64,000 bases of DNA. Origin: Acridotheres tristis. Its lineage: Eukaryota > Chordata > Aves > Passeriformes > Sturnidae. The stretch spans positions 2,288,001 through 2,352,000 of the forward strand of contig CM072891.1 of NCBI GenBank assembly GCA_037013685.1, written 5' to 3'. A program made the translations under genes and the position numbers. Below, in pieces: positions 26,101-38,217 of this stretch. How positions within the stretch are numbered: the first letter of the stretch is position 1; each line of letters starts with the position of its first letter. The notes beneath the pieces are model-generated. The model worked only from the letters and a program-made list of their open reading frames with translations, searched no databases and had not been told where the DNA came from.

Positions 26101-27929
26101 GTATTAATTGTTTGAATTTTTATTTTTTTAATTTCATTCCAGCATTCATTTCATATTCCAAGCCCATAAAAACTATAATGCACAGTCATAAATAGCATTT
26201 CTTCACATGATTCAGAGACCCTATATAGTGTTCACAAATTGGACTGCAGACTGGTGGAAGTAAACTCCCCAGTTTTCCTCTTTAGCCTGTGAGAGTGAAT
26301 AAATGCTTTTTGTAGAATTTTAAGACCCGCCTAAGCCAATGAGCCGAGGCCTATTCTGCATCAAAAATTCTCCAAAGAAATTTTCTCTTGATGAATATGG
26401 ATTCATTCATAGCAAATCTCACTCTTCTTCCTTTCTCAGTTTAGCAAAAAGTACGAGGGTGTACTATAGATTGAAGGGAGAATTTCCAAGGCAGTAAGTG
26501 TACAGAATTGTACCACAAAAGTTCCATTGGTCTAGAGACTGATAGTTCATTTTACAGCTGATTACAGAATAATACGTGTGCTATCATCAATTTTTGTCTT
26601 CCAGACACTTGAGTGATGAACATTCATTGAAAATGTATGTGAAAAAATGTATGTATGTAAGTGGGAAATTAACCAAATTTTTAAAATATTGTTATGATTC
26701 TTCGTTATTCACAAGCTTCTTTATAACAAAAAAATAAGTATGATTAAAAGACAAAAATAAACCCTTTTTTGTTTCACCACAGTAAGTATTTTTACTATTT
26801 TTCATTTCTCTGTAAACTTTTTATAATCTAAAATGCATTCTATCTATAATACCGAGAACATAGCTACAAAATGCCATGCTAGCCTTGTTGTTTGAGAAAG
26901 GAATTTTTAATGTGCAAAACTGTACCAAGTAATGGGGTGACAATTTTCTTTTTCCTTTTATGGTTGTTTTCCAAGTAAGCCCAAGATTTTGATATTTAGT
27001 CCAGGGGTCACACGAATACTCAGAGATGACTCAAAGTCCTTTCTGAATTTTCTATGTTGCAGTAATCCTTAGAGTCAATTACAGCTTTATGTTCTTCCAT
27101 TTATAATTATTCTTTGTGCATTTAATGCATGTTTGTTTCAGTGGTTGCCTATTGTCAATTAAAACAGTTACATAGGTCTATGGACTCTAATGCCTCAAAG
27201 AAAAATAAAAATATAGATGTAGTGTGTAGTGTCCCATGCCACCTAAAAAGTAGCAAAGAGCTTTTTAAGTTCTAAAATCTAAAACTGCATACATGACTTA
27301 TAGAAAACATTTTGAATATATACCACTTGTCGTGTATTCATATGACATTTTCTATTAGAGATGACACTTTCATTATTTTTATTTTAGCTGAGTAGTGATC
27401 TTCAGTTCAAATACCCTGTCTCTGATCATAATGGATGGTCTTACTTTAAATGAAAATTTGCTCCTGTCATACAGAAATCTACTATTATTACATTCTATTA
27501 AAATAATGTATTAATATCAAGAATATTAAATGAAAACACAGTGAGTATGGAAACCTCTTTTTCTAATGCTAGTTTAAGAGGGTTTGTTTCAGGTATTTTG
27601 AATTGTCAATAGCTGTGCTGGAAAATAGCTGGCTGTTCAAAGCTTCCAAAGTAAAAAGATAAGAAACTATTTTATATCTATGTAAAGGTTTCACTAAGGC
27701 TTATTTCAGTCTTATGTTTTTTTGGCTGTTGACTTCTTAGAAAGGAAAATTAGATGTTCCAAATTATTAACAAAGCATAGACTCCCCAGACACTAGATCT
27801 ACCTAAAGCTCAGCACAGATTTACAATACAATAATTTGATAATCAATTTTCCATGTATCATATTAGACAAGCCATACTATACAAATTAATTGGTTTCATA
27901 TTATGGGTCTCCTACTGGAACAAAATTCT
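23196..27929. other. AT-rich noncoding DNA
   Basis: I see no gene. A T run lies at 23872-23890. Two AATAAA-type signals at about 23679 and 23770 flank a slightly GC-richer stretch, which may be an unrecognised repeat end. An open frame of 69 codons at 25087-25296 has no recognisable features. Nothing else stands out. Confidence 0.5.
23872..23890 (+). repeat. Poly-T run
   Basis: A run of 19 T residues. It could be a simple repeat only. Confidence 0.9.
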
Positions 27930-28530
27930 GCACAAGTCCAGCCTCCTGCTCAGTCTCCTCCTCAGCTGTATTGCCAGGCTGCTACCCCATCCCTCTCAAG
28001 CCACCTCTTTCCCTGCTAAGCAACCCCAGTTCCCTCTGCTGCTCCTCACAGGCCATGTGCTCCATACCCAAATTATCTTGGTGGTCCTCTGGAGTTTATC
28101 AGTATTTTTCCTGTAAATTGTACTCAGGTTTTCTGGTAAATTGAGACCCAAACTGCAGGCAGCACCTAAGTGTGGGCTAAGAGGTGTCAGATATAGGGGG
28201 ATGGTAATTTTCCCCAAAATATTGGCTCTGCTGCAGTGAATACAGCCCCAGACACTGATGACCTCCTCTGCTGCCAGGAAACTCTGTTGGTTCATGTTCA
28301 CTTTCTTCCTGAGGGTCCCATGGTCTTTGCCAGAGCTGTGCCCCAGCTGATCAGTCTCCTGCCTGCATTGTCTCCAGGATCTCACTTCCCAGGTGTGGGC
28401 TTTGATTTGCCTATGCTAAATTTCCTAAAGTTATCCTGTAGGTCCATTCCTCCAGCCTTGGGAGGTGCCCTGCCCTGGTCCACTTCCCACCCCCACCTCT
28501 ATCAATTTTGTGTCACTTGCAAAATTAATG
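27930..28530 (-). mobile_element. CR1 LINE fragment, end of ORF2, 3' end missing
   Basis: On the minus strand the copy starts near 28530 with 'gcaagtgacacaaaattgat', the usual CR1 'tgcagatgacacaaaactg'. It then shows 'gaacatgaaccaacag' and continues to a decayed RT-downstream part. A frame at 28385-27996 still reads like the CR1 ORF2 C-terminal region: LAAEEVISVWGCIHCSRAN stands where intact copies have an LAAKKAN-type segment, and IPLYLTPLSPHL stands for the conserved PLYSALVRPHLEY-type motif. The catalytic YADD region lies upstream and is not included. Similarity stops near 27930 and no 3' untranslated region or tail follows. That is odd for CR1, because copies normally keep the 3' end. A later deletion is the simplest reason. 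Confidence 0.85.
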
Positions 28531-31500
28531 AATACAATTTGATGATACTCCAAGTGTTAATATATTTGAATTTAATAAAAAAGAGTTTCATTCCTTGATT
28601 AAATAGGTATGTCTGTTGTAGATAGACAAAATAGACAATATTTATTCCTTTTTTCAGTCTATATAAGCAAACCATATTGTGGATGCATTAGTCCATCCTG
28701 AGAATGTTCCATAAGCTATTCTTCTGTTCATGATGCTTCTTAAAATACTGTTGTGGGACTACAAAAGCTAGAAATGTAATTTGATTTTCTGACATTTCTA
28801 CACAGAGTGGAGACACTGGTTGTTAAACTAAAATCCTGTAGAAAAGTTTTCTTTTGATTAAAAACAGACAAGGAAAAAGAAAACCTGATGATACTTTTAT
28901 TTAAGAACTATATTATTCAGCAGAATCCAGTGATTCCAGGAGACGTTGTTCATACAGGAATCTGCTCCAAAATGAAAGACCATGTGAGCCTGTGAAGAGC
29001 TCTAATTTTTTTCTGTTTTTAAAGCAAAATTATTTTATGCTGATTTCCTAATATTGGCAAAATAGCAGACTTGAAAATTGAGAAAACTGAATATAAAAAT
29101 TTTCAGATCAGTGTTTAGACTTAATATCTATGCAGTCCCTAATGAATTGTGCAAGGAAAATGAGCTGATTAAATATAATTTCAATTAATGTAAATTAGAA
29201 GTTACTCTACAGAAATCTAGTTATGGCAATGTTCAGAAAATAAATGTTCATGAGTCTAATTTCTCACAGACATAAATTATTGCATCTAAATGGCTATGCT
29301 CAGAATTCAAAGTAAAACAGCACTGTACCTAAAAATTTTCAGCAGTAATAACAAACAGAAAAGCTCCTTGAAATTATTAAATTTTATAAATATTTCATAT
29401 GTATCAAACCTATCATGTTGATTTCAAGGGAAAGAGAGAAGTGCAACGAATTATCTCAAGACAAGATCATAACAAGTGACAAACTGGCAGATCTTGATAT
29501 CAAGTTACATAACAGAAGAGGACAAAAATCCAATGATACAGCCACTGCTATACAGAAAATATTTATTGTCTCTGAATATACCTACATGAAAACCCATTAT
29601 CTACATAGTTCCTGCAGAATTAAGAAATTGAGGGAAGTAAAAAAACTACAGGTAAATGATTTGTCCTTGAGCAGTGAATCTGAAAGTTCCAGGATTACTG
29701 CGGTAAGTTTAAAAAGTAACCTAATGAAACTTCTCAATTTTTTTAAAGACAAGAAATAGAATTTGGGGTTTTTTTCTGTAGGCAATCTCTGGTAACACAG
29801 TAAATTTGTTAATTTTACCTTGTTTTAAACAAGAGTGAGAGGAGGGAGAAACTGGTGACATTAGTTTATATTTTTAAAAAGGAAATTTTCCATGCTCCAT
29901 AATAGTCAGGAAATAAAAAAGCATTCACTATATGCCATATTTTTCATTCTCTTGTCTTAGCTTGGAATCATTTTTTATCATTAATGAAAGAAAACAAGCA
30001 GAAGTGTAGACCATCATCTCTCCTGAATTAGCAAACACACCAGATCGAAGAATCTGGTATCCTTAAAAAAGACTTCTGGCTGAGACACCAAATAAAATCA
30101 AACAAATTTTAAATTTAGTTGTCTTCATTCTTTCCCAATTCTTAAAACCCACTTCACTTTTCAGGTTTATATTATCCTAGTCATTCTTCCAATGTCTCCA
30201 TTTTCTCACTGAGAAGCAAAATCCTTTTTTTCTTCCTTTTTCCTAATAAACTTCATCCAATGCTGCAGTAAAATTCCGGTTGGGTAGAGGCCAACAGCCT
30301 GGTTTGGATGTCTTAAAAGTATCTTTTTTTTTTGTTTACTGTTTCTGTAATCCTTGTACCATAACTCAATTTGAATTATCAAAGAAGTATGTGTGATTAA
30401 TTAAAAATGTTTGTTTTTCTGGCATATATTCAGCTTTATCCTAAATCAGGATCCGCTGACATTTCATATATTGTGCCATATCCATCAACCTGCAGATAGT
30501 TTTAAGCTTGAATACTTTGAATTAATTTTTTACTTTGGCTGCTAATTGAAGTCCTTTTCTGTTGAGAAGTCTATTTCTCACATACATGGTCAGGGAAAAG
30601 GAAACTTTCCTGGAGCCTCACTAGTGACAAAAGTTTTTGGGATGCAAGTACTCGGATTTCAAAGCCATGTAGAGAGGCTGAATATCTTATGAAAGGATGG
30701 AAAGGACTCATGCCGAGGTTTAATGTTTAGCAATAAATCCTAGAGGCAATGCCAAACCTGAGTTACAGGTGAACAGGATGATATGGACTAATATTAATAA
30801 CAATAGAATTACATTACTCCTGTCATTTTAGCTACAGTAAGTTCTTTGTCTCTCTCATTCTAAATTTTGGCCTTCCACGTTAACAATTTTATAGCTGAAA
30901 TGTACAGTGCTAGATAATTCTCTAAAGTAAGAGGTAAACGTCGCTTTGTTATGCCTACAGATGGTTTCATTTCAAATTTAATGTAACACTAAAATAAGCA
31001 AAGAATCAATAGAGAGGGGCAAAGCTTTGTTTTACCCTAAGTTGGGATAATGGTTCTTTAATTATGTGCATTTCGTTCTTAATCTTTTACACTTAGCTAC
31101 TTTGTAGTTTTTCAATATATAACTCTTTGGGGAAAAGGAATATCTTGAATTTAAGAAACAGACAGGATACTGAATTTTCTTACCCTTGATGGAAAAAGTA
31201 CTCTTTGAATTTTGAGTACAAAAGGAAATATCAGCTAATTCAACCTAAAACAAATTGCCTCTAGCATCAGCCTGTAGAAAATTATAGCAGTTTTGTGGTC
31301 AGTACAAATCAATATAATATTCCCTAAGCTCCTCTGCTACACATTATTGATTTACAACATCAGACACTTTCTGAGGTTGATAATGAACTATATTAGAACT
31401 AGGTAGGAACTGAGAGTAGCTCTGCAAAATTTCTTTCACAATCTTTTCCGTAGAAATTCTCTTGAGGAAAGGAAAATTAAATCACCCAGAAAGTAAACCC

Positions 31501-33172
31501 TGGATAATGTACAATAATAAATTATGGCACCATTTGGCAAGTATGTGAAGTACCAAACTTTCGGTTTCTTCACTGTATGAGTTTGACAGTACATGCAGTC
31601 ATTCTGTATTTTTCCCAACAGAGATAAACTAGTTGAACTAACTCCAGTCAGAGTAGTTCCTACACCAAAAATTTTGCATTATGGGAAGAGCATTAACCAT
31701 TGCAGCTCATGAAATGAAGGGAAATTCTCTTTGTTTAGAGAACTCTCAACTTGCTCACAGCCCTTTTAATCACATTTCAAGTGAAAGTTTACATTCTTTA
31801 CTGCAATGCAGTGTAGAGGTAGATAGCACTGTCACTGAAAATGTGCCAGCCTGAGTGTTGCAGCAGTTTAGTTGCTTATTCTCCACAGCATTTCATGGAC
31901 CATTCTGAAAAGCAAAATGACTCATTCAAAGCCTCGCCCCAGTTGTACCATTCCTGACACTTAGAGTCAGTCATTCTGGACCAAGCCAGAATTTCTCCTC
32001 CAGATTTCTGCATTCAGGAGAGACACATTCTGTCCAGATTTACACAGGTTCTGGAGTGTTCTGAAAATCCACTCTTTGTTATTTCCCAGTATGTTAATTA
32101 ATAGTCAGAACATGCAAGAATGAGAAATAATCTCATGTATGTATGCCACACAGGATTAAAAAAAAAAAAAAAGGAATAATAAAAAAAAGCACACCTCTAA
32201 AAACATATAAACTCCACAGATGACTGTCAGCTGTCTTTTGGAATTCTCATTTGGAATTCTTCATATCTAGATCTTATGTTTTATCACTCAGAACCTTTTT
32301 CCAGTTCATGAAGTGCTGACACATAATTCATCTGCTGTGTATATTAACCTTTCATAACAAAATTACCTAAGTAAACGACAAAATGGAGTGAAGCAATGAG
32401 ACCTTATCTTAATGGAATGGAGATTACTTAGAGTATTCTCTTTACCTTGCTTATCCTGTCTCCTCATCAGAACACATTAACTTAAATCATCAATGGATAA
32501 GATCCTAGATTCTTTTCATTTAATCAAAAAGACGTTTCAGTGTTAAGGCGAGAAAGAACAGCATTTATTGAGCACACTATCAAGACAAGCATTTCTTGGC
32601 TATAGTCCAGTTCAACAGGTCTTGGTTGTCTCAACAGATGACATAATCAAATCAAAGCAGAATTAAGTATTCAAAACTTTGAGTTTTATAATGCCTTGTA
32701 ACTTCGTAGTCCTATTGTTTCTTCAATAATATTGTCCCATTTGTTTTTGTGACCTGACCAATCCTCTTATTTCACAGCAGTGATCTAAATTTCAAGTATA
32801 CTTGAGTTATTGTGAGAGTTCAGCCCACTCCTCAGATTCAAGTCTACATTTGCACTTTCTTTTCATGATCTGCTACTGCATTTGGAGTTATGTGTATACA
32901 GTACACAGTGCAGTGTGCTTCTACCTTCAAAGCCAGGAGCAGCTTCTCAGACTATACTTGTATTTCAAAGAGATCATCAGGAAATTGTTAGGGCAAGTCT
33001 GGACAGGAATGAAAAATCTGGGCTCTTACACTCTCTCTTTTCATGTGTCTTTCTCCATTTCTGACAATTGAAGAGAGTTTGTTTTTTGCTGCAGAAATTA
33101 TTAAAATTGTTAGAATGCTTTGCAACATTCAAAAACTGGTTGCCACACTACTTTGCTTTATAAAGAAGGTGC
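28531..33172. other. AT-rich noncoding DNA
   Basis: No gene is recognised. The open frame at 29415-29759 (114 residues, lysine- and serine-rich) has no domain that I know and is crossed by a donor-like 'gcg|gtaagt' at 29700-29705. An A-rich stretch lies at 32157-32188. The frames at 32802-33071 overlap in different phases and look like chance. Confidence 0.5.
32157..32188 (+). repeat. A-rich simple repeat
   Basis: Two runs of A separated by 'ggaataat'. There is no sign of an adjacent retrocopy. Confidence 0.8.
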
Positions 33173-33191
33173 TGCTGACTCAGTCACAGCA
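33173..33191 (+). promoter_or_regulatory. MAF/NF-E2-type (MARE) motif
   Basis: The sequence tgctgactcagtcacagca begins with TGCTGACTCA. This matches ten of the 13 bases of the palindromic T-MARE and contains a full AP-1 core TGACTCA; the second half is spaced by three extra bases. Such sites bind small MAF/NF-E2/BACH dimers in vertebrates. A single motif hit in 64 kb can be chance and no other enhancer marks can be read here. Confidence 0.25.
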
Positions 33192-36100
33192 TGTATTAAG
33201 TTCAGACTAACCGAAAATAGACACTTTTTCAGGTTGAATGCTGAAATGGTGCATCATCAGCTATCAGCAACTGGCAAACAGGTATGAGATTTTCTATTTT
33301 TTTTTGCTTAGAAATGTAAGTTAAGGTGTTTGATGTTCCTAATTCATACACGCAAAAAATAAAAAAGGAAAAAAAATTGCTTTCAAAGAGACACTGAATC
33401 ATATCTATGGTATTATAGAATGGTAGAGAATAAAAACAACAAGCTCACTTAGCAGCAGGGGTAGTACTTTTACCAAGTAAAAGTCGTGTTGTTTAGTACT
33501 TTCCTGGGAGATACTAAAGTACATTATTGTGTAAAAGTGTGTGTAAAGTGTAAATAAAATAGAAGAATCAAAAGAGAAAATTCGCATAGAAAGTTATACT
33601 TTCTTGGTCTCTAAAAAATGTCCTTTTGTAGGCCTAACTTTCACATTAAAATATGGCTTCATCATGGAGGATTGGATTTTAACATCCCTTTCCTGTCTGT
33701 ATTACTGAATAGTATATTCAGGAAGGAATAATATAAGCTAATCGTAGTCCTGGAGGTTTCAGAATGGTAGTAATCAGCTCTAGTAGTGGTATCAATGATT
33801 TGAAAAGAGATTGAACAATTAATTCTACCTCTTTATCTGAGCTAGATTAAAATACTGGTCCCATTTCCAGTGTACTGATTCAAGTCAGGCTTTATAAAGC
33901 CTTAAAAGGAAAGGCTTTATAAAGAACATGTTATCCTGACTATCACCTCAGCTAACTCATATTTGTTGAAGGATAAACTTGTTCTGAATACAGAGCAGAA
34001 ATTTTGGTAAGTGCTGTCAATATCCTGTTAGATTCACAGGTTAGTGAAAGTGAAAATGTGTTGTCATCTTCAATAATTCAGCAGGCCACATCTTGATATA
34101 AGTATTCGTAGCCATAAACATATTTTAAAATTCATAGGAAAATCTGGATGAGTTTAAGACTTTATCATAGGATGGCTGTAGCTTCTCAAAAAAACACATA
34201 TAGGCAGAGGAATACCAAACATCTGATAAAGCACATGCTGGTGCAGACTGTGAAACGCTGTTCATAGGAAAGTGTTCTACTGCTGGCATCTAATTTCCAT
34301 CCTATCAAATGGTGCATGTAGATCTAATAATTTTCTTTAGTGGATCTCGGTAAAGTAGAAACAAACTACTTAACATAACAGTGTGAAAAAACCAGCATTT
34401 GGTTTGGTTAGCAGAGGAGTCTTCCTGTGGCATTCGACTAATCCAAGAATAACCTCATAAGAGAGGAATTGTCATTGTTGATTGAAGAATTACTGTTACC
34501 AGTAAGTAAAATGCAGTTTCCATGTCAATCAAACTCTGGTTTAGATTTCATTTTCATCCACTTTAAATATGAAGAGGGCTCATTGCATATGGCTCCTATA
34601 CTGAAATTTCATCCCAGGATCAATACCTCACAGACCCTGACAGCTTTGTAGATCCTCAACATGTGTAGCTGTCCCATGCATAGACAACTACAGGCCACAC
34701 AAGAAGTCATATGCAATCCATCCATTTTAAAAGCTATTCTAAGCTCAAAAATATTAGCTCCAAACCTTTTTGGACTTGCAGTTCAGGCCTTTTTTTATCC
34801 AATACCTAATTTAAGCTAGTTTTAAAAACTATTGCATATAAATTTTTGCAGAAAGTGAAAAGGCAAATATTTACATGAAGGCTAGGTGTTGAAATACAAA
34901 ATCAAACCAACTGGGGAAATCATATTCTGCTATTTGGTTTAGATGGTTTTTTGATTATACTTGATTATAAAATTACAGAAATAATTCATCGGTATTTGAG
35001 AAAATGATGCTTCCATAAAAATAACAAACCAAACCAAACCAAAACCCTGTGACACAGAAAATGGAACAAATGGACGTCCTCTTTTCAAGAGTTACAAAAT
35101 TGTTTCAAGTTTTTATGGTTTGGAGTAAATCTGATTTTTATTTTTTTTGCCTAAATATGTTTCAGTCTTGATTCTCAAAAAATTGTACTGCTCTTCTGTC
35201 CCTCTCCCAACAGAGAGCTGTTACAATAGATAAAACTAGCATAGACATAGATGGAAAATTCTTTTTATTATTTAAATTTTTTTGAAAAACACGTCTCTGG
35301 TTCAGATACAGATGAGAAAGATTATTATTATTAAAAGGAGCAGAGTGAGGAAAAGTTTCCTGTATGCTTTCAGTTGAAAGTTTGAGAGCATTATGACTAT
35401 GGTCATTTTCATTCTTCAAAGTGTGGGTGTCTAGAGCCTGAGCCAAAACTACAAATTAGATTTTGATCATGAAAGGGCAAGGGTGAACCAGACATAGAAA
35501 AATTATACTGTTTGCATCAGTTATTTAAATGAAAGCAGAAATTCACTAAGTAAAAACCACTAAGCTCCAACATAAGGCTTGATCTTTTCCTTGGAATAAG
35601 TCTTTATTGCTGCTGCTACAGCAGAGATGACTTTTCAAAGACATCAGGGAGCTAATAGAAAAATCTTTTAATTTTTTTCTCCTGCAATACTGTGTATATC
35701 TCCTTTGGATTTTTAGAAGACTCCAGACAATCAGTTTCCCTAGTGAGGACCTGACCTCTGGATCCCTGTCATTTTCTACACCTGCTGAAAGAATGAGAAA
35801 TCAGAGCATTCTAATATACTTTCCTTAAAGATATGAAGAGCAGTTTTTCTGGATCAATGAGGTTCTTTGCCTTCTAAGTAAAGTCAGACTTTGAGGCAAT
35901 GAAGAGGTAGATAGGAGCAAGGGAACTCTTCCTTCATGACTCTGCCATCAGGAGCACAGAAATGTCTATACCTAGGAAACCAAGGAAGTGATTTGGACGA
36001 AAGGACAGGGGAGAGGCTAGAGCAGAAAGAGCCTGAAGACCTCCAATTTCTTTCAATGTTTTATATGAATGTTTTTATTCATCCTTTCTCTCATTTTCCT

Positions 36101-36938
36101 TAACAAACCACATTCTTCCTGCATTTTCTCAGTCTCTCCCTGCTGCAGCTGCAATTCTTCACACCATCACCAAACCTCTCCATGTAATCCACTCAACTTG
36201 CAACAACATCATGTGTGCTTTGACCATTGCCCCACATTTCTCCCAAAACAGTAGCTCTCTTTCCCAGCTCTTGAAGCCCTTTAAAGGCTCATGGGAAAAG
36301 GCCTCATGGAAAAATCATAAGCTATCCTTGTAGTATTTCTAGATTCTTTGGATAGCCTGTGAAAATAATTCACGAAGCTGCGTAAGACCTAAGTTATGAC
36401 AGAACATTAATACATAAACCACACAGAATTACAGAAGGAGTAAACAATAAATGGCACAAACAGGAGCATACAAATATATTAGGCAATTAGTGTGATGAGC
36501 AAGAGTTACACAAACTGAAAATAACAACTCAATATTTCATTATAGTATCTGTGTACACACAAATTTCCCTTATACTTTTTACATATGAGAAGGAGAATAT
36601 TATGATTTTTGTACTTTCTATTCTTTCTTCCTTTGATTCTTTTTATTCTTCCTTTCTTCCTTTTTTTCTTTCTAGAGACTTCTTAAACTAGCAAAATTTT
36701 ATGACTGCACCTGATTTTTGCACAGTATCATAAATCAATATGATAAATCAATTTCTGTGTTCTCTCCATCATAGATAGCAGGAGGGTTCATTGCATTTAA
36801 AACTTGCTGCAGTGGTTGTTATGGCAAAAGAAAAAAAAGGGAAGAGGAAAATATTACATTTGTGACTAGAGCAAGTATAACAATGGATATCTCATAATTT
36901 ACTTAATGACTTTTCAATACCTTTTAAAATATAATCTG
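33192..36938. other. AT-rich noncoding DNA
   Basis: No gene is seen. A 14-bp perfect palindrome at 33888-33901 has its first 12 bases repeated at 33913-33924. A short AAACC array lies at 35025-35045. A pyrimidine tract of about 55 bases ending in 'tag' lies at 36617-36675; it looks like a splice acceptor but no coding frame follows. Confidence 0.5.
33888..33924. repeat. Palindrome with adjacent direct repeat
   Basis: GGCTTTATAAAGCC (33888-33901) is a perfect palindrome and GGCTTTATAAAG recurs at 33913-33924, a 25-base period. It contains two TTTATAAA cores. No function is known from sequence. Confidence 0.7.
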
Positions 36939-36960
36939 ATATATATATATATATATATAT
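36939..36960. repeat. (AT)11 microsatellite
   Basis: Eleven uninterrupted AT units. Confidence 0.95.
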
Positions 36961-38101
36961 CTTTGTGATTTTTCACTGAGATCTCAATACATGAGAATAG
37001 TTGGAGAGATAACAGTCATTTCAGTGTCTGAAGAAGCTGTGGGACTAATTCAACCCAGCAAAATAATCTTAGCCAAGTATATCTGACACCTGGGAGTGAA
37101 AAAGGAAGCAAATATGATAGTGACAGAATTCACTGCAGGAAGCAACAGTAACAGTGATTCTGTCTCAAGCCAGAGGTGTTTTACTGTAATTGCTGCTAGA
37201 TGATCTAACATATACTCTTTTTCTGTAATACAGCCTTGGATAAAACCTGGCTACCAGCTGACTGGCTTCAACACCTGAATGCCAAAAAGTGCAATTTTAG
37301 AAGTGACATTGCTGATCTATTTGCAGAACACATCACCTGCCATTCCCAGCATTGCTTGGGAGGGGGATCCATTAGAAAAAGAAGCTTCAGAAGAGAAATG
37401 GGGAGCTTTTCTTTTTTCTTGCTGGCCTCTTTTCATCTTCTCTTCTTATGTTTCAATAGGTAATTTTTTTCCACTTCTTCCAGGCTTTATGCTGTGGTAG
37501 TGGTGCTGAATGCTGATGAGGCTCTGCTTAATGCAACTTCAGGCGATGTAGCCTAAGCTTTCTACAGTCAGAGAGCCTTTAAAGAACCTTCAATTAGCAC
37601 GCATCTAGACAGAAAGATAATAGAATAAAATACTTAATAAGCCCTTAAAAAGAGACCCAATGACGATACTAAGGCAAAAATGTGAACACGTATTATCATT
37701 CAAACACTTGAAACATATGTACAGTCTGAAAAATATATCTAAGGTTAATGTTTATCTTACTTCTTTTGCAAAAATTTGCTTCAATATCTCTAATATTCCT
37801 GGTTTTGTCTTTAAACAATTGTGCTGCATCTCTCCTGTGTGTAGCTGGAACCTGTACAGTAAGTCTGTATATTTTAGAGTTGAGAATTCAGATTAAATTC
37901 CTAATTATCTAGCAGACCCAAAATAATTTGTGTATTCCAGTGCTGTGTAGCTTTCAAAACAATTATATCACCATGCAGACTTTGATTAGCACAAATGATA
38001 TTTCAATTATAGATGGGTAATGCCTGCTGAAATAAAACTCTTAGCTTTTTGAAAATAATTTATTAAATAGAGATCATAGTGGCAGGAACATAATTTTGGA
38101 G
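36961..38101. other. AT-rich noncoding DNA
   Basis: No gene is seen. Two overlapping frames at 37236-37500 share the same DNA in different phases and have no recognisable protein features. A pyrimidine-rich stretch near 37395-37455 may explain them. Confidence 0.5.
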
Positions 38102-38155
<54 letters not shown>

Positions 38156-38217
38156 CTCTTTCTCTCTTTCTCTCTTTCTCTCTTTCTCTCTTTCCTTTCT
38201 CTCTTTCCTTTCTTTCT
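38102..38217 (+). repeat. Compound TTTC / TTTCTCTC microsatellite
   Basis: About 50 bases of pure TTTC units are followed by an 8-base unit, TTTCTCTC, repeated about five times, and then a mixed TTTCC/TTTCTC end. The strand is all pyrimidine for more than 110 bases. The change of unit within one array suggests a base change in one TTTC copy that then spread by slippage. Confidence 0.97.

Noticed and set aside
27996..28385. 129-residue frame as a possible gene
   Set aside because: It is the decayed CR1 ORF2 C-terminal part on the minus strand.
29600..29705. MIR/L2-like wording ('gatttgtccttgagcagtga')
   Set aside because: Only scattered agreement; no clear core or tRNA-like head.
36617..36675. 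Splice-acceptor-like pyrimidine tract
   Set aside because: No coding frame or donor follows; likely a decayed simple repeat.
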